33,011 nt of DNA from Acidobacteriales bacterium 13_1_40CM_3_55_5 (GTDB taxonomy: Bacteria > Acidobacteriota > Terriglobia > Terriglobales > Acidobacteriaceae). Where the stretch lies: the NCBI GenBank assembly GCA_001918935.1, contig MNGW01000133.1, positions 13,514-46,524 of the forward strand, in the 5' to 3' direction. The position numbers and the translations under genes were made by a program. Shown piece by piece: positions 1-7,841 of this stretch. The notes under the pieces were generated by a model that was given only the letters and a program-made list of their open reading frames with translations, did not search any database and was not told the DNA's origin. Each line of letters begins with the position of its first letter. Position 1 is the stretch's first letter.

Positions 1-213
1 GTTGGCCTCGTCGTGCAGATAGAGGTTAGCTTCGACGCAACCGAACGATCTGGCCACGTCGTTCACAATCTGGTCGATGAGTTGATCCAAGTCTAGGATT
101 GACGTGATTTTCTGCGCCGCTTTTTGCAGCTTAAGCAAGTCCTCAACCTGCTCAATATGAAGCGGGCGAGCCACAGCGTGATCCAGTGGGGCTATGCGCG
201 TACTAGTCGCCAT
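1..213 (-). CDS. N-terminal fragment of a GAF-domain signalling protein (runs off the left edge)
   Basis: An open frame reads leftward from an ATG at 213 through the window edge without a stop, giving 71 residues. After a short polar leader, the segment with the pattern LLKLQKAAQKITSILDLDQL followed by a conserved Asp-Gln-Ile-Val helix is typical of the start of a GAF domain. In this family GAF domains are often followed by PP2C/SpoIIE phosphatase, GGDEF or histidine-kinase output domains, but the output lies outside the window, so the function is undetermined. It lies 50 bp downstream of rarA on the same strand and may be co-transcribed with it. The ATG is the first start in this frame and precedes a plausible domain boundary. 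Confidence 0.6.
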   Translation of the reverse strand, partial: MATSTRIAPLDHAVARPLHIEQVEDLLKLQKAAQKITSILDLDQLIDQIVNDVARSFGCVEANLYLHDEAN

Positions 214-263
214 AAGCTTAGCCTTCGGGGGATTCTACTAGTATGAGATGCCCAGCTGTATGT

Positions 264-1640
264 CTAAGATTCTGTTTTAGAATCCGGCTGCTTGGCGCTT
301 GAAGAGCGGGAACGGCGGCTTTTGATTTCCTCCAGACGCTGGCGAAGCTGTTTTTCCGCGCCTTCATTGGTGGGTTCGTAGTAGACGCGATTTCGTAGAT
401 TGTCTGGCAGGCACTGCATGTCCGCAACTTTTCCCTGCACGTCGTGGGCATACTGATAGCCTTGGCCGTATCCCAGGCCTTTCATTAATCCAGTTGGAGC
501 ATTGCGTAGATGAAGTGGGACGGGTTCTGCGGCGGTGCGTTCTACATCTTGCTGCACGGCGCCATAGGCCATGTACAGAGCGTTGGACTTAGGCGCGAGC
601 GCCAGATAGACCACGGCTTGGGCGAGCGCCAGGTTACCTTCTGGCATGCCAATAAAATCCACGGCATCCCGAGCCGCCATGCAAAGCGAGAGCGCGTTGG
701 GATCGGCAAGGCCGACGTCTTCCGCGGCCATGCGCACTACTCGACGCGCGACATACAGCGGGTCTTCACCGGCCTCCAGCATGCGTCCGAGCCAGTACAG
801 CGCGGCGTCAGGATCGCTGTTACGCACGGACTTATGCAGGGCTGAGATGAGGTTGTAATGCTCTTCGCCAGCTTTGTCATACAGCAAGATCCGTTTCTGT
901 ACGGCATCCTGAACCATTTCATCTGTGATCTCGACACCGAATTCCTTGCCCGAACGTCCGCGGGCCAACGTGGCGGCGACCTCCAGGACGTTGTAGGCGC
1001 TTCGGGCATCGCCACTGGAGTAGGAAGCAATCTTTTGGAGTACTTCTTGGGATGCTTTCAGCTTCATCGTCCCTAAGCCGCGTTCTTCATCGGCTAAAGC
1101 GCGCTTGAGCAGGAGGACGACTTGGTCCTCCGTCAACGGCTTGAGTACGTAGACCCGCGTCCGGGAAAGCAGAGCCGAAATGATTTCGAAGGAAGGGTTC
1201 TCGGTCGTCGCGCCAATTAGACGGATGTTGCCTTTTTCCACGTGAGGGAGAAATGCGTCCTGTTGGGCCTTATTGAAGCGATGGATTTCGTCAATAAAGA
1301 CGATGGTGCGCGTTCCATATTGCCGTCCTCGTTCAGCCTCCGCCATTACTTGTTTGATTTCTTTGATGCCGACGAGCACTGCTGAAAACTCGATGAACTC
1401 TGCCTTGGTCATATGCGCGATGATTTGCGCCAGCGTAGTTTTTCCGGTGCCAGGAGGTCCCCAGAAGATGAGCGAGCCGGTATCGTCGCGCTCGATTTGG
1501 GTGCGCAGGGGCTTGCCCGGGGCGACCAGGTGTTCCTGGCCGACAAATTCATCCAGCGTGCGAGGACGCATACGGTCGGCCAGTGGACGAGTTGTATCAC
1601 CGGGTTTGTCTGCCGGCGGGATGGATTGGAAAAGACTCAT
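264..1640 (-). CDS. rarA: Replication-associated recombination protein A (RarA/MgsA AAA+ ATPase)
   Basis: This 458-residue AAA+ ATPase matches the RarA/MgsA/Mgs1 family in length (E. coli RarA is about 447). Visible elements are Walker A GPPGTGKTT at residues 61-69, Walker B with IVFIDEIHRF around 113-122, sensor 1 GATTENPSF around 143-151 with a nearby arginine-finger candidate, and the family's C-terminal tetramerisation region including VYLALAPKSNA. Family members act at stalled replication forks, interacting with SSB and opening duplex DNA ends; they resemble clamp-loader subunits. The N-terminus contains the usual PLADRMRPRTLDEFVGQEHL pattern, which supports the start at 1640. No clear Shine-Dalgarno sequence is visible. 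It is transcribed towards the GAF-protein fragment at the left edge. Confidence 0.95.
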   Translation of the reverse strand: MSLFQSIPPADKPGDTTRPLADRMRPRTLDEFVGQEHLVAPGKPLRTQIERDDTGSLIFWGPPGTGKTTLAQIIAHMTKAEFIEFSAVLVGIKEIKQVMAEAERGRQYGTRTIVFIDEIHRFNKAQQDAFLPHVEKGNIRLIGATTENPSFEIISALLSRTRVYVLKPLTEDQVVLLLKRALADEERGLGTMKLKASQEVLQKIASYSSGDARSAYNVLEVAATLARGRSGKEFGVEITDEMVQDAVQKRILLYDKAGEEHYNLISALHKSVRNSDPDAALYWLGRMLEAGEDPLYVARRVVRMAAEDVGLADPNALSLCMAARDAVDFIGMPEGNLALAQAVVYLALAPKSNALYMAYGAVQQDVERTAAEPVPLHLRNAPTGLMKGLGYGQGYQYAHDVQGKVADMQCLPDNLRNRVYYEPTNEGAEKQLRQRLEEIKSRRSRSSSAKQPDSKTES

Positions 1641-1645
1641 GGGGA

Positions 1646-1744
1646 ATTGTCGATTGTCGATTTACGAAGGGTCAGACATTGGTGGTCGGCATTCGACGAT
1701 CGGAAATCGAAAATCGAAAATTTAAAATTTAAAATTTAAAATCA
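1646..1744. repeat. Two runs of degenerate tandem heptamers in the rarA/methyltransferase spacer
   Basis: Positions 1646-1666 read as three 7-mers (ATTGTCG, ATTGTCG, ATTTACG). Positions 1703-1744 read as six more (GAAATCG, AAAATCG, AAAATTT three times, AAAATCA). The last unit includes the methyltransferase stop codon. The phase is strictly 7 bp within each run, while the base composition differs from other heptamer runs in this window. It is AT-rich compared with its surroundings and encodes nothing recognisable. Confidence 0.75.
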
Positions 1745-2566
1745 TCCTCTCTTTCTTGCCGCCTCATACAGCACAATGCTGGCTGCTACACCAGCATTCA
1801 CCGACTCCACGCGCGGGGAGTGAGGAATGACTACCAACTCGTCCATCTGCGAAACCAGGTCCCGCGGCAATCCCGCACCTTCGCTGCCTATAAAGATGAC
1901 GAGGGGGCCGTCGAGCTTTGCCTGATTTAGTGGAACTCCTTTGTGGGACGAAGTACCGATCAGGCGCAGACCGTCCTCCCGAAAACGTGCCACGGCGTGG
2001 TTGAGCTTGGTTCGTGCCAGCGGCAGGCGAAAGACCGACCCGGCCGAGGCGCGAACCACTTTCGGATTGAAGGGGCTGACTGTCCCTTCACCCAGGACGA
2101 CCCCAGCCGCATCGAAAGCATCCGCTGAACGTAGTATTGTCCCCAGATTTCCAGGGTCCTGAACTCCCGCGATTGCCAGCAAAGGGCCGGATTTCGCCTT
2201 GGCCAAGACATCATCCAGCGAAAATTCCTTCCAGCGAACCAGCGCCGCCACTCCTTGTGGCGATTCGCTCGGCACAGCAGTTGCGAACAGCTTATCCGGT
2301 AGGAGCAGGGTTTCCACATGCTCGCCGATTTGTGGCAAAAGGCGCTCAGCCTTATTTTCTGCGGATTGGCTGAAGAAGACGGCGCGAAAACGCAGGCCGC
2401 TGCGGATCGCTTCTTCGAGGATTCGAGTGCCTTCGACCGCGCAATAGCCATCGGACGTAGGTTCGCCACGCGCGAAGGCCTTGCGCAGCTCCTTGACTAG
2501 GGCATTGTGTCGTCCCTCGATACGCCGCAGACGGCCCTGATGGCTAGCAGTGTTGGTAGTCTTCAC
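1742..2566 (-). CDS. TrmH/SpoU-family RNA 2'-O-ribose methyltransferase
   Basis: This 274-residue protein has the N-terminal substrate-binding region of SpoU-type enzymes (residues about 15-100, opening with RRIEGRHNALVKELRKAF) and the C-terminal SPOUT fold with its deep trefoil knot. The three family motifs are visible: motif 1 with DPGNLGTILRSADAFDAAGV, motif 2 with FIGSEGAGLP, and motif 3 with ESVNAGVAASIVLYEAA. The family transfers a methyl group from S-adenosylmethionine to ribose 2'-OH in rRNA or tRNA. RlmB-like 23S rRNA activity is possible, but the target cannot be fixed from sequence. The gene is divergent from tsaC, with a 149-bp spacer that would hold both promoters. Its last codon lies inside a heptamer repeat. 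Confidence 0.9.
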   Translation of the reverse strand: MKTTNTASHQGRLRRIEGRHNALVKELRKAFARGEPTSDGYCAVEGTRILEEAIRSGLRFRAVFFSQSAENKAERLLPQIGEHVETLLLPDKLFATAVPSESPQGVAALVRWKEFSLDDVLAKAKSGPLLAIAGVQDPGNLGTILRSADAFDAAGVVLGEGTVSPFNPKVVRASAGSVFRLPLARTKLNHAVARFREDGLRLIGTSSHKGVPLNQAKLDGPLVIFIGSEGAGLPRDLVSQMDELVVIPHSPRVESVNAGVAASIVLYEAARKRG

Positions 2567-2715
2567 TTCGCGAGGTCCCGGCGAAAATCATACTCGCGTT
2601 TGGATGGTGGTGCAGAAGGCCGCAAAGGTTTCTAAACTGCAATCTCGGTTTGCGGCGCTTCCTCGTGGTATGTTAGCGTTCGCGGTTTCGAGACGTTCTA
2701 TCAGAGGGAAGTGGT

Positions 2716-3363
2716 GTGCGCGCGGAAATTGTCAAGATTAATAGTCAGAAGCCGGAGTCATCGCTCATCCAGTATGCCGCCGACCAGATCCGAGCCGGCC
2801 AGGTATTGGGCATGCCCACGGACACTTTTTACGGGCTAGCCGCCGATCCGTTCAATTTGCGCGCGGTGGACCGGGTCTATGAGATCAAATCGCGGGCGCG
2901 GCACAAACCGCTGTCGTTGCTGATTGCCAGCACGGATGACGCCGAGGAGTTGGCCCAACCCCTACCGGACGAATTCTATGCGCTGGCGCGCCGTTTTTGG
3001 CCGGGTCCCTTGACCATCATTGTCCGAGCTTCTTCGCGGCTTCCGCTGAAAGTAACCGCCAACACCGGCAACGTTGCGCTGCGGGTTCCGAACTCCAAGA
3101 TTCCTTTGGCGGTGGTGCAGGCGGCGAGAATTCCCATCACCGCGACCTCCGCGAATCTGAGTGGCGCGGCGGAATGCACGACGGCGGAAGCGGTGCGCGA
3201 CCAACTACAAGAACGCATTTCGATCATTGTGGATGGCGGCACTTCACCGCGCGAAGTGGCGTCTACCATCGTGGACCTGACCGATGAGGAAGCACGCTGG
3301 CGCATCATGCGGGAAGGTGCGATTCCTGCCCCGGAGATTTCTGAGTTCTTCGCGCAAGGATGA
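2716..3363 (+). CDS. tsaC: L-threonylcarbamoyladenylate synthase (TsaC/Sua5/YrdC family)
   Basis: This 215-residue single-domain YrdC protein would make threonylcarbamoyl-AMP from threonine, bicarbonate and ATP, the first step of the t6A modification of ANN-decoding tRNAs. Family signatures are PTDTFYGLAADPFN near residue 35, the KSRARHKPLSLLIAS segment carrying the conserved Lys/Arg pair, and TSANLSG with the SxN motif. The start is a GTG at 2716, preceded by GAGGGA with about 6-nt spacing. It lacks the C-terminal Sua5 domain, so it is of the short bacterial type. The stop codon overlaps the start of the following ydcF-type gene (ATGA), indicating translational coupling. Confidence 0.93.
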   Translation: MRAEIVKINSQKPESSLIQYAADQIRAGQVLGMPTDTFYGLAADPFNLRAVDRVYEIKSRARHKPLSLLIASTDDAEELAQPLPDEFYALARRFWPGPLTIIVRASSRLPLKVTANTGNVALRVPNSKIPLAVVQAARIPITATSANLSGAAECTTAEAVRDQLQERISIIVDGGTSPREVASTIVDLTDEEARWRIMREGAIPAPEISEFFAQG

Positions 3364-3980
3364 TGGAATCCGCGCCCAACCGGCGTTTCCTTGGATACAA
3401 GTGGTTGCGGCTGCTGGCCCTGGCAGTTGCAGTCATGCTTATTTATCTGGCCTCGATTTGCCTCCACATACTTCAACAGGGCTCACAACAGGAAATTCAT
3501 CCCGCGGATGCGATCGTAGTCTTTGGCGCTGCTGAGTATGCAGGTCGCCCGTCCCCTGTATACCGGGCCCGGCTGGATCACGCTTTCGAACTTTTCAAGC
3601 GCGGCATCGCTCCGGTAGTCATCACCACCGGAGGGGCGGGTGAGGATCTCCACTTCACTGAAGGCGGCGTGGGGCACGACTACCTGATGCGTCGTGGGAT
3701 CGCTGAGCCGAACCTGATCGCCGAAACCCAAGGATCGGACACGGCGCAGTCCGCCGAACGGGTGGGAGTGATCATGCGCGCGAATCACATGCATAGTTGC
3801 ATTGCGGTCAGCGACGAATATCACGTGTTCCGTATTCGCAAACTGTTGGAGCGGCAAGGAGTGAAAGTGTGTGTCGCGCCCCGTCCCGATTCCCGCCCAC
3901 GTTCAGTTTGGCAGCGAGGGCTGGCAGTGCTGAGAGAAGCAGTGAGTTATATGGCGTGGCAGCTGCATATTCCAGGCTAG
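3360..3980 (+). CDS. YdcF-family (DUF218) membrane-anchored protein
   Basis: This 206-residue protein has an N-terminal membrane anchor (about residues 14-36, hydrophobic LLALAVAVMLIYLASICL) followed by a DUF218/YdcF fold. Family marks are ADAIVVFGAA, the Arg-Leu-Asp-His-Ala helix, VVITTGGAGED, a conserved Glu followed by SxxTxxxA-like spacing (ETQGSDTAQSAERV), and VSDEYHVFRIRKLL. Family members (SanA, ElyC, YdcF) are linked to envelope and peptidoglycan processes, but the biochemical activity is not settled. Starts at 3360 and 3363 are both possible (ATGATG). The first gives a 4-bp overlap with tsaC, while the AGG motif sits close to both. Topology predicts the domain outside the cytoplasmic membrane. 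Confidence 0.85.
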   Translation: MMESAPNRRFLGYKWLRLLALAVAVMLIYLASICLHILQQGSQQEIHPADAIVVFGAAEYAGRPSPVYRARLDHAFELFKRGIAPVVITTGGAGEDLHFTEGGVGHDYLMRRGIAEPNLIAETQGSDTAQSAERVGVIMRANHMHSCIAVSDEYHVFRIRKLLERQGVKVCVAPRPDSRPRSVWQRGLAVLREAVSYMAWQLHIPG

Positions 3981-4023
3981 AGTTTCTGGTTTCTAGTTTC
4001 CTGTTTCTAGAAACCGGAAACTC
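3980..4023. terminator. Bidirectional hairpin between convergent genes, built from tandem heptamers
   Basis: Arms at 3980-3994 and 4009-4023 are reverse complements except for one position that can form a G-U pair in RNA, with a 14-nt loop. The left arm and loop are four 7-mers (TTTCTGG, TTTCTAG, TTTCCTG, TTTCTAG) at 3983-4010. It lies exactly between the converging ydcF-type and DinB-type genes, so a terminator role in both directions is plausible. There is no long U tract, so intrinsic termination is uncertain. Confidence 0.5.
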
Positions 4024-4031
4024 AAACTTCG

Positions 4032-4556
4032 CTACCATCGCATCCGCTTCCTTAATTCCGTGACGTGGGCCACGTGATGCTGGCCGTGCCAGGAATAGAG
4101 TGCCAGGTTTTTTTCCAGCGGCACGACGCCAAGTTCTGGATGGCGGAAGCTTCTTTTCCAGTCTTCTGGCTTCAGAGAGCGCAATAAACGAACCCATCGT
4201 GTATGCAGTGATTCCAACAATGCCAGCGACACCTCCAGCGGGGTGGCCCGTGTGTCCGGCAGTTCCGCCCAGCGATCTTCCATATAAGGCTTGATGGTCG
4301 GCTGGTCTTCGGTAAGGGCAAGCTTGAAACGGACGTAGGCATTCAAATGGCTGTCGGGCAGGTGATGGACGACCTGCCGCACCGTCCAACCTCCATCGCG
4401 ATAAGGTGTTTCGATCTGCTGTGGCGAGAGGCCGTTGATCGCGGCTCGCAGAGCTGCCGGCGTCTGCTCGATTTCGCTGATAAATTTCTCTCGCTGTTTT
4501 TCATCCGGCGGACCACTGAACGCGAACTTGCCGATGGGATAACGGGGGTCGCTCAT
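4032..4556 (-). CDS. DinB/YfiT-like putative metal-dependent thiol transferase
   Basis: This 174-residue four-helix protein resembles Bacillus YfiT/BstA (DinB superfamily). It opens with DPRYPIGKFAFSG like YfiT. It carries the metal-ligand histidines in VRQVVHHLPDSHLN (around residue 65) and in the C-terminal WHGQHHVAHVTELR. YfiT-type proteins bind a divalent metal through a His triad; some conjugate bacillithiol to electrophiles, but bacillithiol use here is not shown. The start at 4556 is preferred over the in-frame ATG at 4568 because GGAGG (4566-4562 on the minus strand) sits 5 nt before it. It faces the ydcF-type gene convergently. Confidence 0.85.
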   Translation of the reverse strand: MSDPRYPIGKFAFSGPPDEKQREKFISEIEQTPAALRAAINGLSPQQIETPYRDGGWTVRQVVHHLPDSHLNAYVRFKLALTEDQPTIKPYMEDRWAELPDTRATPLEVSLALLESLHTRWVRLLRSLKPEDWKRSFRHPELGVVPLEKNLALYSWHGQHHVAHVTELRKRMRW

Positions 4557-4701
4557 TGTAGCCTCCATGGATAATTACAGCACATCAAGATGAACGAATG
4601 ACTTGAAAGCTGCTGAAAATATGATTGTAGGGCTGGTGTTCCGATGGCTCTTGCGGACGCAATTATAGAGTACGGGCAGGGGGGCGGGTTAAAGGCTTCA
4701 A

Positions 4702-4778
4702 CCACAAAGGACACGAAGGTACACGAATGAGATTCTGAGCGACTAAGATTCCTTCGGGTACCTTCGTGTCCTTTGTGG
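4702..4778. repeat. Perfect 21-bp inverted repeat (hairpin) in the spacer upstream of the DinB-like gene
   Basis: The arm at 4702-4722 (CCACAAAGGACACGAAGG, then TAC) is exactly complementary to 4758-4778, around a 35-nt loop. Four more base pairs form inside after one mismatch. The left arm itself has a loose period of about 9 bp (CCACAAAGG, ACACGAAGG, TACACGAAT). It lies in a 258-bp spacer between two minus-strand genes and could be a dispersed REP-like or folded RNA element. Confidence 0.8.
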
Positions 4779-4814
4779 CAAGTGGTTTGAGGTCGCTTAA
4801 CAGCGGGGGAATAA

Positions 4815-5603
4815 CTATCTAACCAACGCGAAAATGCGAACCGGGCCACCTGAGCCGCCTTCCAGCTTCATGGGAGCGACCACAACAATGCCTCCGTTGA
4901 CAGGAGCCTGCTCCAGATTCGCGACGTTTTCGAGGTGATAAAGACTGTGCGCGAGCGTGTACTGGTGCACGGCGAAATCTTTCGACGGACCGTAGTCGAT
5001 ACTGAGCGTGTCAATGCCCAGCCCCAGGACGTTGCGAGCTTCAACCAGAAATTTGGCCGCGTCCTCGGAATAACCGGGGAAATGCATGACGCCTTTGGCG
5101 TCGGCGTTGCGATAATTTTTTGCTGAATCCCATCGTGAATCCCATCCCGTGCGGGTGATGACCACGGCTCCAGGCGGAATATGGCCGTTTCCCTGTTCCC
5201 AGCGGGCGATGTCTTCGACCGAAATCTGATAATCGGGATTCTTCTTTACCTTTGCAGTAACGTCCAGCACCGCGAGAGGGGCAATTAGCCGCTCTGGAGG
5301 AATCTGGTCCACGGTCCAGGTTCCCTTGGCGAAGTGCGCCGGGGCATCGATGTGAGTGCCAAAATGTTCCGGCAAACAGATGTTGCGCAAGAAATATTTA
5401 TCCTTTTCGATGGTGGCGACCGTGGTTACCTGGTAAGCGGATTTTTGTGCTACATCGAAGGTGGGAACCTTTGCGTTCACCGAGTGGGTCAGATCCACAA
5501 TGGCACGAAAGCCCCCGGGCTGCGCTGCGTCCGTATGCCGCTGCGCGAACAGGAACAACGCTAATGCCAATACATAACCGATAACAAAAGTTTTGATCTT
5601 CAT
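4815..5603 (-). CDS. Secreted cyclase/kynurenine formamidase-like metal hydrolase
   Basis: This 262-residue protein belongs to the cyclase family (PF04199-type), which includes kynurenine formamidases and isatin hydrolases. The defining metal-binding motif is HFGTHIDAPAHF at residues 80-91. Further conserved segments are VVITRTGWD near 148 and the LGIDTLSIDYGPSKDFAVHQ region near 195-215, which carries an additional histidine. The first 27 residues form a signal peptide (hydrophobic YVLALALFLFA after a Lys-rich start), so the enzyme is probably exported. The substrate cannot be assigned. Export makes a role in tryptophan catabolism less likely than hydrolysis of an external cyclic amide or ester. 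No cofactor or pathway genes lie next to it. Confidence 0.88.
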   Translation of the reverse strand: MKIKTFVIGYVLALALFLFAQRHTDAAQPGGFRAIVDLTHSVNAKVPTFDVAQKSAYQVTTVATIEKDKYFLRNICLPEHFGTHIDAPAHFAKGTWTVDQIPPERLIAPLAVLDVTAKVKKNPDYQISVEDIARWEQGNGHIPPGAVVITRTGWDSRWDSAKNYRNADAKGVMHFPGYSEDAAKFLVEARNVLGLGIDTLSIDYGPSKDFAVHQYTLAHSLYHLENVANLEQAPVNGGIVVVAPMKLEGGSGGPVRIFALVR

Positions 5604-5788
5604 CAGTCTTCTAAGTAGATGCCAGTGTACCTTCCAGAGCTGCTCCTTTTATTCTGCTTTGCGAGGGGAGTTACCTCCAAGGAACTACAGGACATGCCCT
5701 TTGGAAATGGGAAAAAGAAACCGGAGCAAACGTTGGCGCAATAGAAAAGTTCGCGGATGACCTAGGTGGTGCGGAGAATGAATCCCGT

Positions 5789-6541
5789 TTATGCGCTCGC
5801 AATCACGAAAGCCAAAACCGCGGATAAGAGAGTGCTCAGAAAATTGACAGAATCGTTATTGAGAACCCCACGGCGTTGCAGCGATGCGCCCAAGTAGCTG
5901 TCAGCGAACATGCCGAGAACCGCCGCCACCGCCGAAATGCCCAACCACTTCCAAGGCAATAGGCCTCCGAGAACACAGACCAGGCTAACGAGCGTAGCGG
6001 CTGCAATACCGGCCAGATTCCCCTGCAGGCTTACGGCGCCGTCGATGCCGGCCGGAACTTGTTCCCAAGTTGTTATTAGACGAGCCTGATCGTTGCTGGC
6101 TTGTCCTACTTCGCTGGAAACCGTATCGGCGGCAGCCTCGGAAAGCGACGCAGCCGCAGCCAACAGAAAGATCGCGTTATTGCCGAGAAGCGCGTACAGA
6201 CCAACGCAGCCGACGGTTACGCCCAGATTTGCCAAAACTTGGGATGCGCTCCTGCCGTCTGGTTTTTCAGCAATCCGCAGTTGCAGTTTTCGCGAAGAAC
6301 CGAAGCGGGTCGTAACCCACGCCAAAATAAAGACAGATAGCAGAGCGGCGATGGCGCCAGGACCCGCATATAGGTAGAGCAAGAGACAGACGAGAGCTCC
6401 GGCCAACGCACCGGAGCGGCTGACGCCGCGGATGCAGCGGGCGACCGCGGTGAAGGCGATGGTGACTACAAGCGCTGGCCAAATTCGCGACGTCCCGGCC
6501 ATAACTGCGCAAACGTCAGTGGGCTTTGTTATGTCCAACAT
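5789..6541 (-). CDS. DUF92-family integral membrane protein
   Basis: This roughly 250-residue, highly hydrophobic protein has about five to six membrane spans. Glycine/alanine-rich DUF92 features are GALAGALVCLLLYLYAG, the WVTTRFGSSRKLQ loop, AAAASLSEAAADTVSSEVGQ, and a late GMFADSYLGASLQ segment. DUF92 relatives include plant VTE6, which phosphorylates phytyl phosphate, so a prenyl-phosphate kinase activity is possible but not demonstrated here. The start is uncertain: ATG at 6541, TTG at 6547 and ATG at 6502 are all in frame and none has a good Shine-Dalgarno sequence. It is divergent from the Ku gene. Confidence 0.8.
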   Translation of the reverse strand: MLDITKPTDVCAVMAGTSRIWPALVVTIAFTAVARCIRGVSRSGALAGALVCLLLYLYAGPGAIAALLSVFILAWVTTRFGSSRKLQLRIAEKPDGRSASQVLANLGVTVGCVGLYALLGNNAIFLLAAAASLSEAAADTVSSEVGQASNDQARLITTWEQVPAGIDGAVSLQGNLAGIAAATLVSLVCVLGGLLPWKWLGISAVAAVLGMFADSYLGASLQRRGVLNNDSVNFLSTLLSAVLAFVIASA

Positions 6542-6698
6542 TTTCAATCAATTGGGAGCAGCCGCTTCTCCCGGGCCCCTTGTCAGCACTAGTTATAGGT
6601 GTATGCGACGGCACGGCACTACTTCTGGTGCTTTGACTTTGGATTACCCCGATGATCTTCGTGCATCAAATGTCCGGTAGTAGTCTAAACTCACTAGC

Positions 6699-6715
6699 TT
6701 GGCACGGCTCTGGCG
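6699..6715 (+). promoter_or_regulatory. Candidate sigma-54-like -24/-12 promoter before Ku
   Basis: TTGGCACG at 6699-6706 matches the -24 consensus, and GG (6701-6702) is exactly 10 nt from GC (6713-6714). The -12 element reads TGGC rather than TTGC. A transcript would start about 12 nt downstream, leaving a leader of only about 15 nt before the Ku ATG. No TGAGAC-type half-site is seen nearby, so this may be chance. Confidence 0.3.
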
Positions 6716-6740
6716 CTGTTACCAGTTTGCGGGGTGAAGT

Positions 6741-7574
6741 ATGGCAGCTTCGGTTTGGTCTGGGTACCTTACCTTTGGTTTGATTTCCATGCCGGTGCGT
6801 CTGTTCTCAGGCGCTCGCAGTTCAAGCATCTCCTTCCACATGCTGCACCGCGATGATTTGCAGCGGATTAAGCAGCAACTTTACTGTCCTGCGGAGAATC
6901 GAGTAGTCGAACGGAGCGAGATTGTGAAGGGCTACGAGTATCGGAAGGACGAATACGTAGTCGTGGAACCGGAAGAGATCAAGAAGATCGAACCCAAGAC
7001 GGCGAAGACGATGGAGATTCTGGAATTCGTGAAGTCGAGCGACGTGGATCCCGTGTTCTTCGAATCGTCTTATTACATGGTTCCCGAAGAAGCTGGACGG
7101 CGGCCATACGCACTGCTGACCACGGCTCTGGAAAAAAGTGAATACGTTGCCATTGCCAAACTCACCATGCACAATCGCGAATACACAGTTTTTCTGCGGC
7201 CGCATGAAGGTGGACTCATGCTGCACACCATGTACTACGCCGAGGAGGTCCGCAAGGTTGAAGGGTTTGGCGCGCCGGATGTCGAACTCAAAGACGCCGA
7301 AGTAAAGGTGGCGCATCAGTTGATTGAGGCGCTGGCTGCGGGCTGGGATCCTGACAAATATCACGATACTTTTCAGGAGAATTTGAAGAAGCTTATCGAG
7401 ACCAAGCTGGAAGGCGGCACCATCGCCGAAGTGGAAAAGCCCAAGAAACTTGCTCCGGTGGTCGACCTGATGGCTGCATTAAAACAGAGCTTGGCCGACA
7501 TGGAAGGGAAGAAGAAGCCGGCAGCGACTACGGGGGTGGCGGCTTCGGGGAAAAAATCTCGGGCGCGGGGATGA
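6741..7574 (+). CDS. ku: Bacterial Ku protein of the non-homologous end-joining pathway
   Basis: This 277-residue protein is full-length for bacterial Ku. The start MAASVWSGYLTFGLISMPVR is nearly diagnostic, followed by the Ku beta-barrel core with HMLHRDDLQRIKQ, CPAENRVVERSEIVKGYEY, ESSYYMVPEE and MHNREYTVFLRPHEGGLMLH. The C-terminal tail after residue about 225 is Lys-rich and low-complexity, as expected for the DNA/LigD-interacting extension. Ku homodimers thread onto double-strand ends and recruit the multifunctional ligase LigD. No ligD is present in this window, so the partner must be elsewhere. The ATG at 6741 is preceded by GGGGTGAAG. Confidence 0.95.
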   Translation: MAASVWSGYLTFGLISMPVRLFSGARSSSISFHMLHRDDLQRIKQQLYCPAENRVVERSEIVKGYEYRKDEYVVVEPEEIKKIEPKTAKTMEILEFVKSSDVDPVFFESSYYMVPEEAGRRPYALLTTALEKSEYVAIAKLTMHNREYTVFLRPHEGGLMLHTMYYAEEVRKVEGFGAPDVELKDAEVKVAHQLIEALAAGWDPDKYHDTFQENLKKLIETKLEGGTIAEVEKPKKLAPVVDLMAALKQSLADMEGKKKPAATTGVAASGKKSRARG

Positions 7575-7581
7575 GAGGCAG

Positions 7582-7623
7582 CACTCAGCACTCAGCAATC
7601 CGCATTCAGCAATCAGCATTCAG
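7582..7623. repeat. Six degenerate tandem heptamers downstream of Ku
   Basis: Units in phase are CACTCAG, CACTCAG, CAATCCG, CATTCAG, CAATCAG and CATTCAG. The run begins about 7 bp after the Ku stop codon and encodes nothing recognisable. It is one of four heptamer runs in this window. Confidence 0.8.
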
Positions 7624-7841
7624 TAACCGTCGGCCTCAATATACGATGCGATCGTTCCAAACCCCTCTCTAGCGGATCCTGCAACTTAATGCGCCTGTCA
7701 CCGCATCCAGTCTCTTAACAGATCCTCGGAATATGTGTCGGACTGCAGGCGTGTCTCTGGCGCATATCTTCGCCAGCCGTTAGAATGAAAAATTCCTTTG
7801 AGAACTATGTGATCAGAGCGATTTCACAGGTAGAGGTGTTA

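Noticed and set aside
5604-5788. Possible small gene in the spacer between the DUF92 gene and the cyclase-family gene
   Set aside because: No frame with a plausible start, ribosome-binding site and coding character was seen.
7785-7841. Upstream in-frame ATG for the propeller lipoprotein
   Set aside because: It would bury the signal peptide behind 19 polar residues. The ATG at 7842 has a good ribosome-binding site and starts the signal directly.
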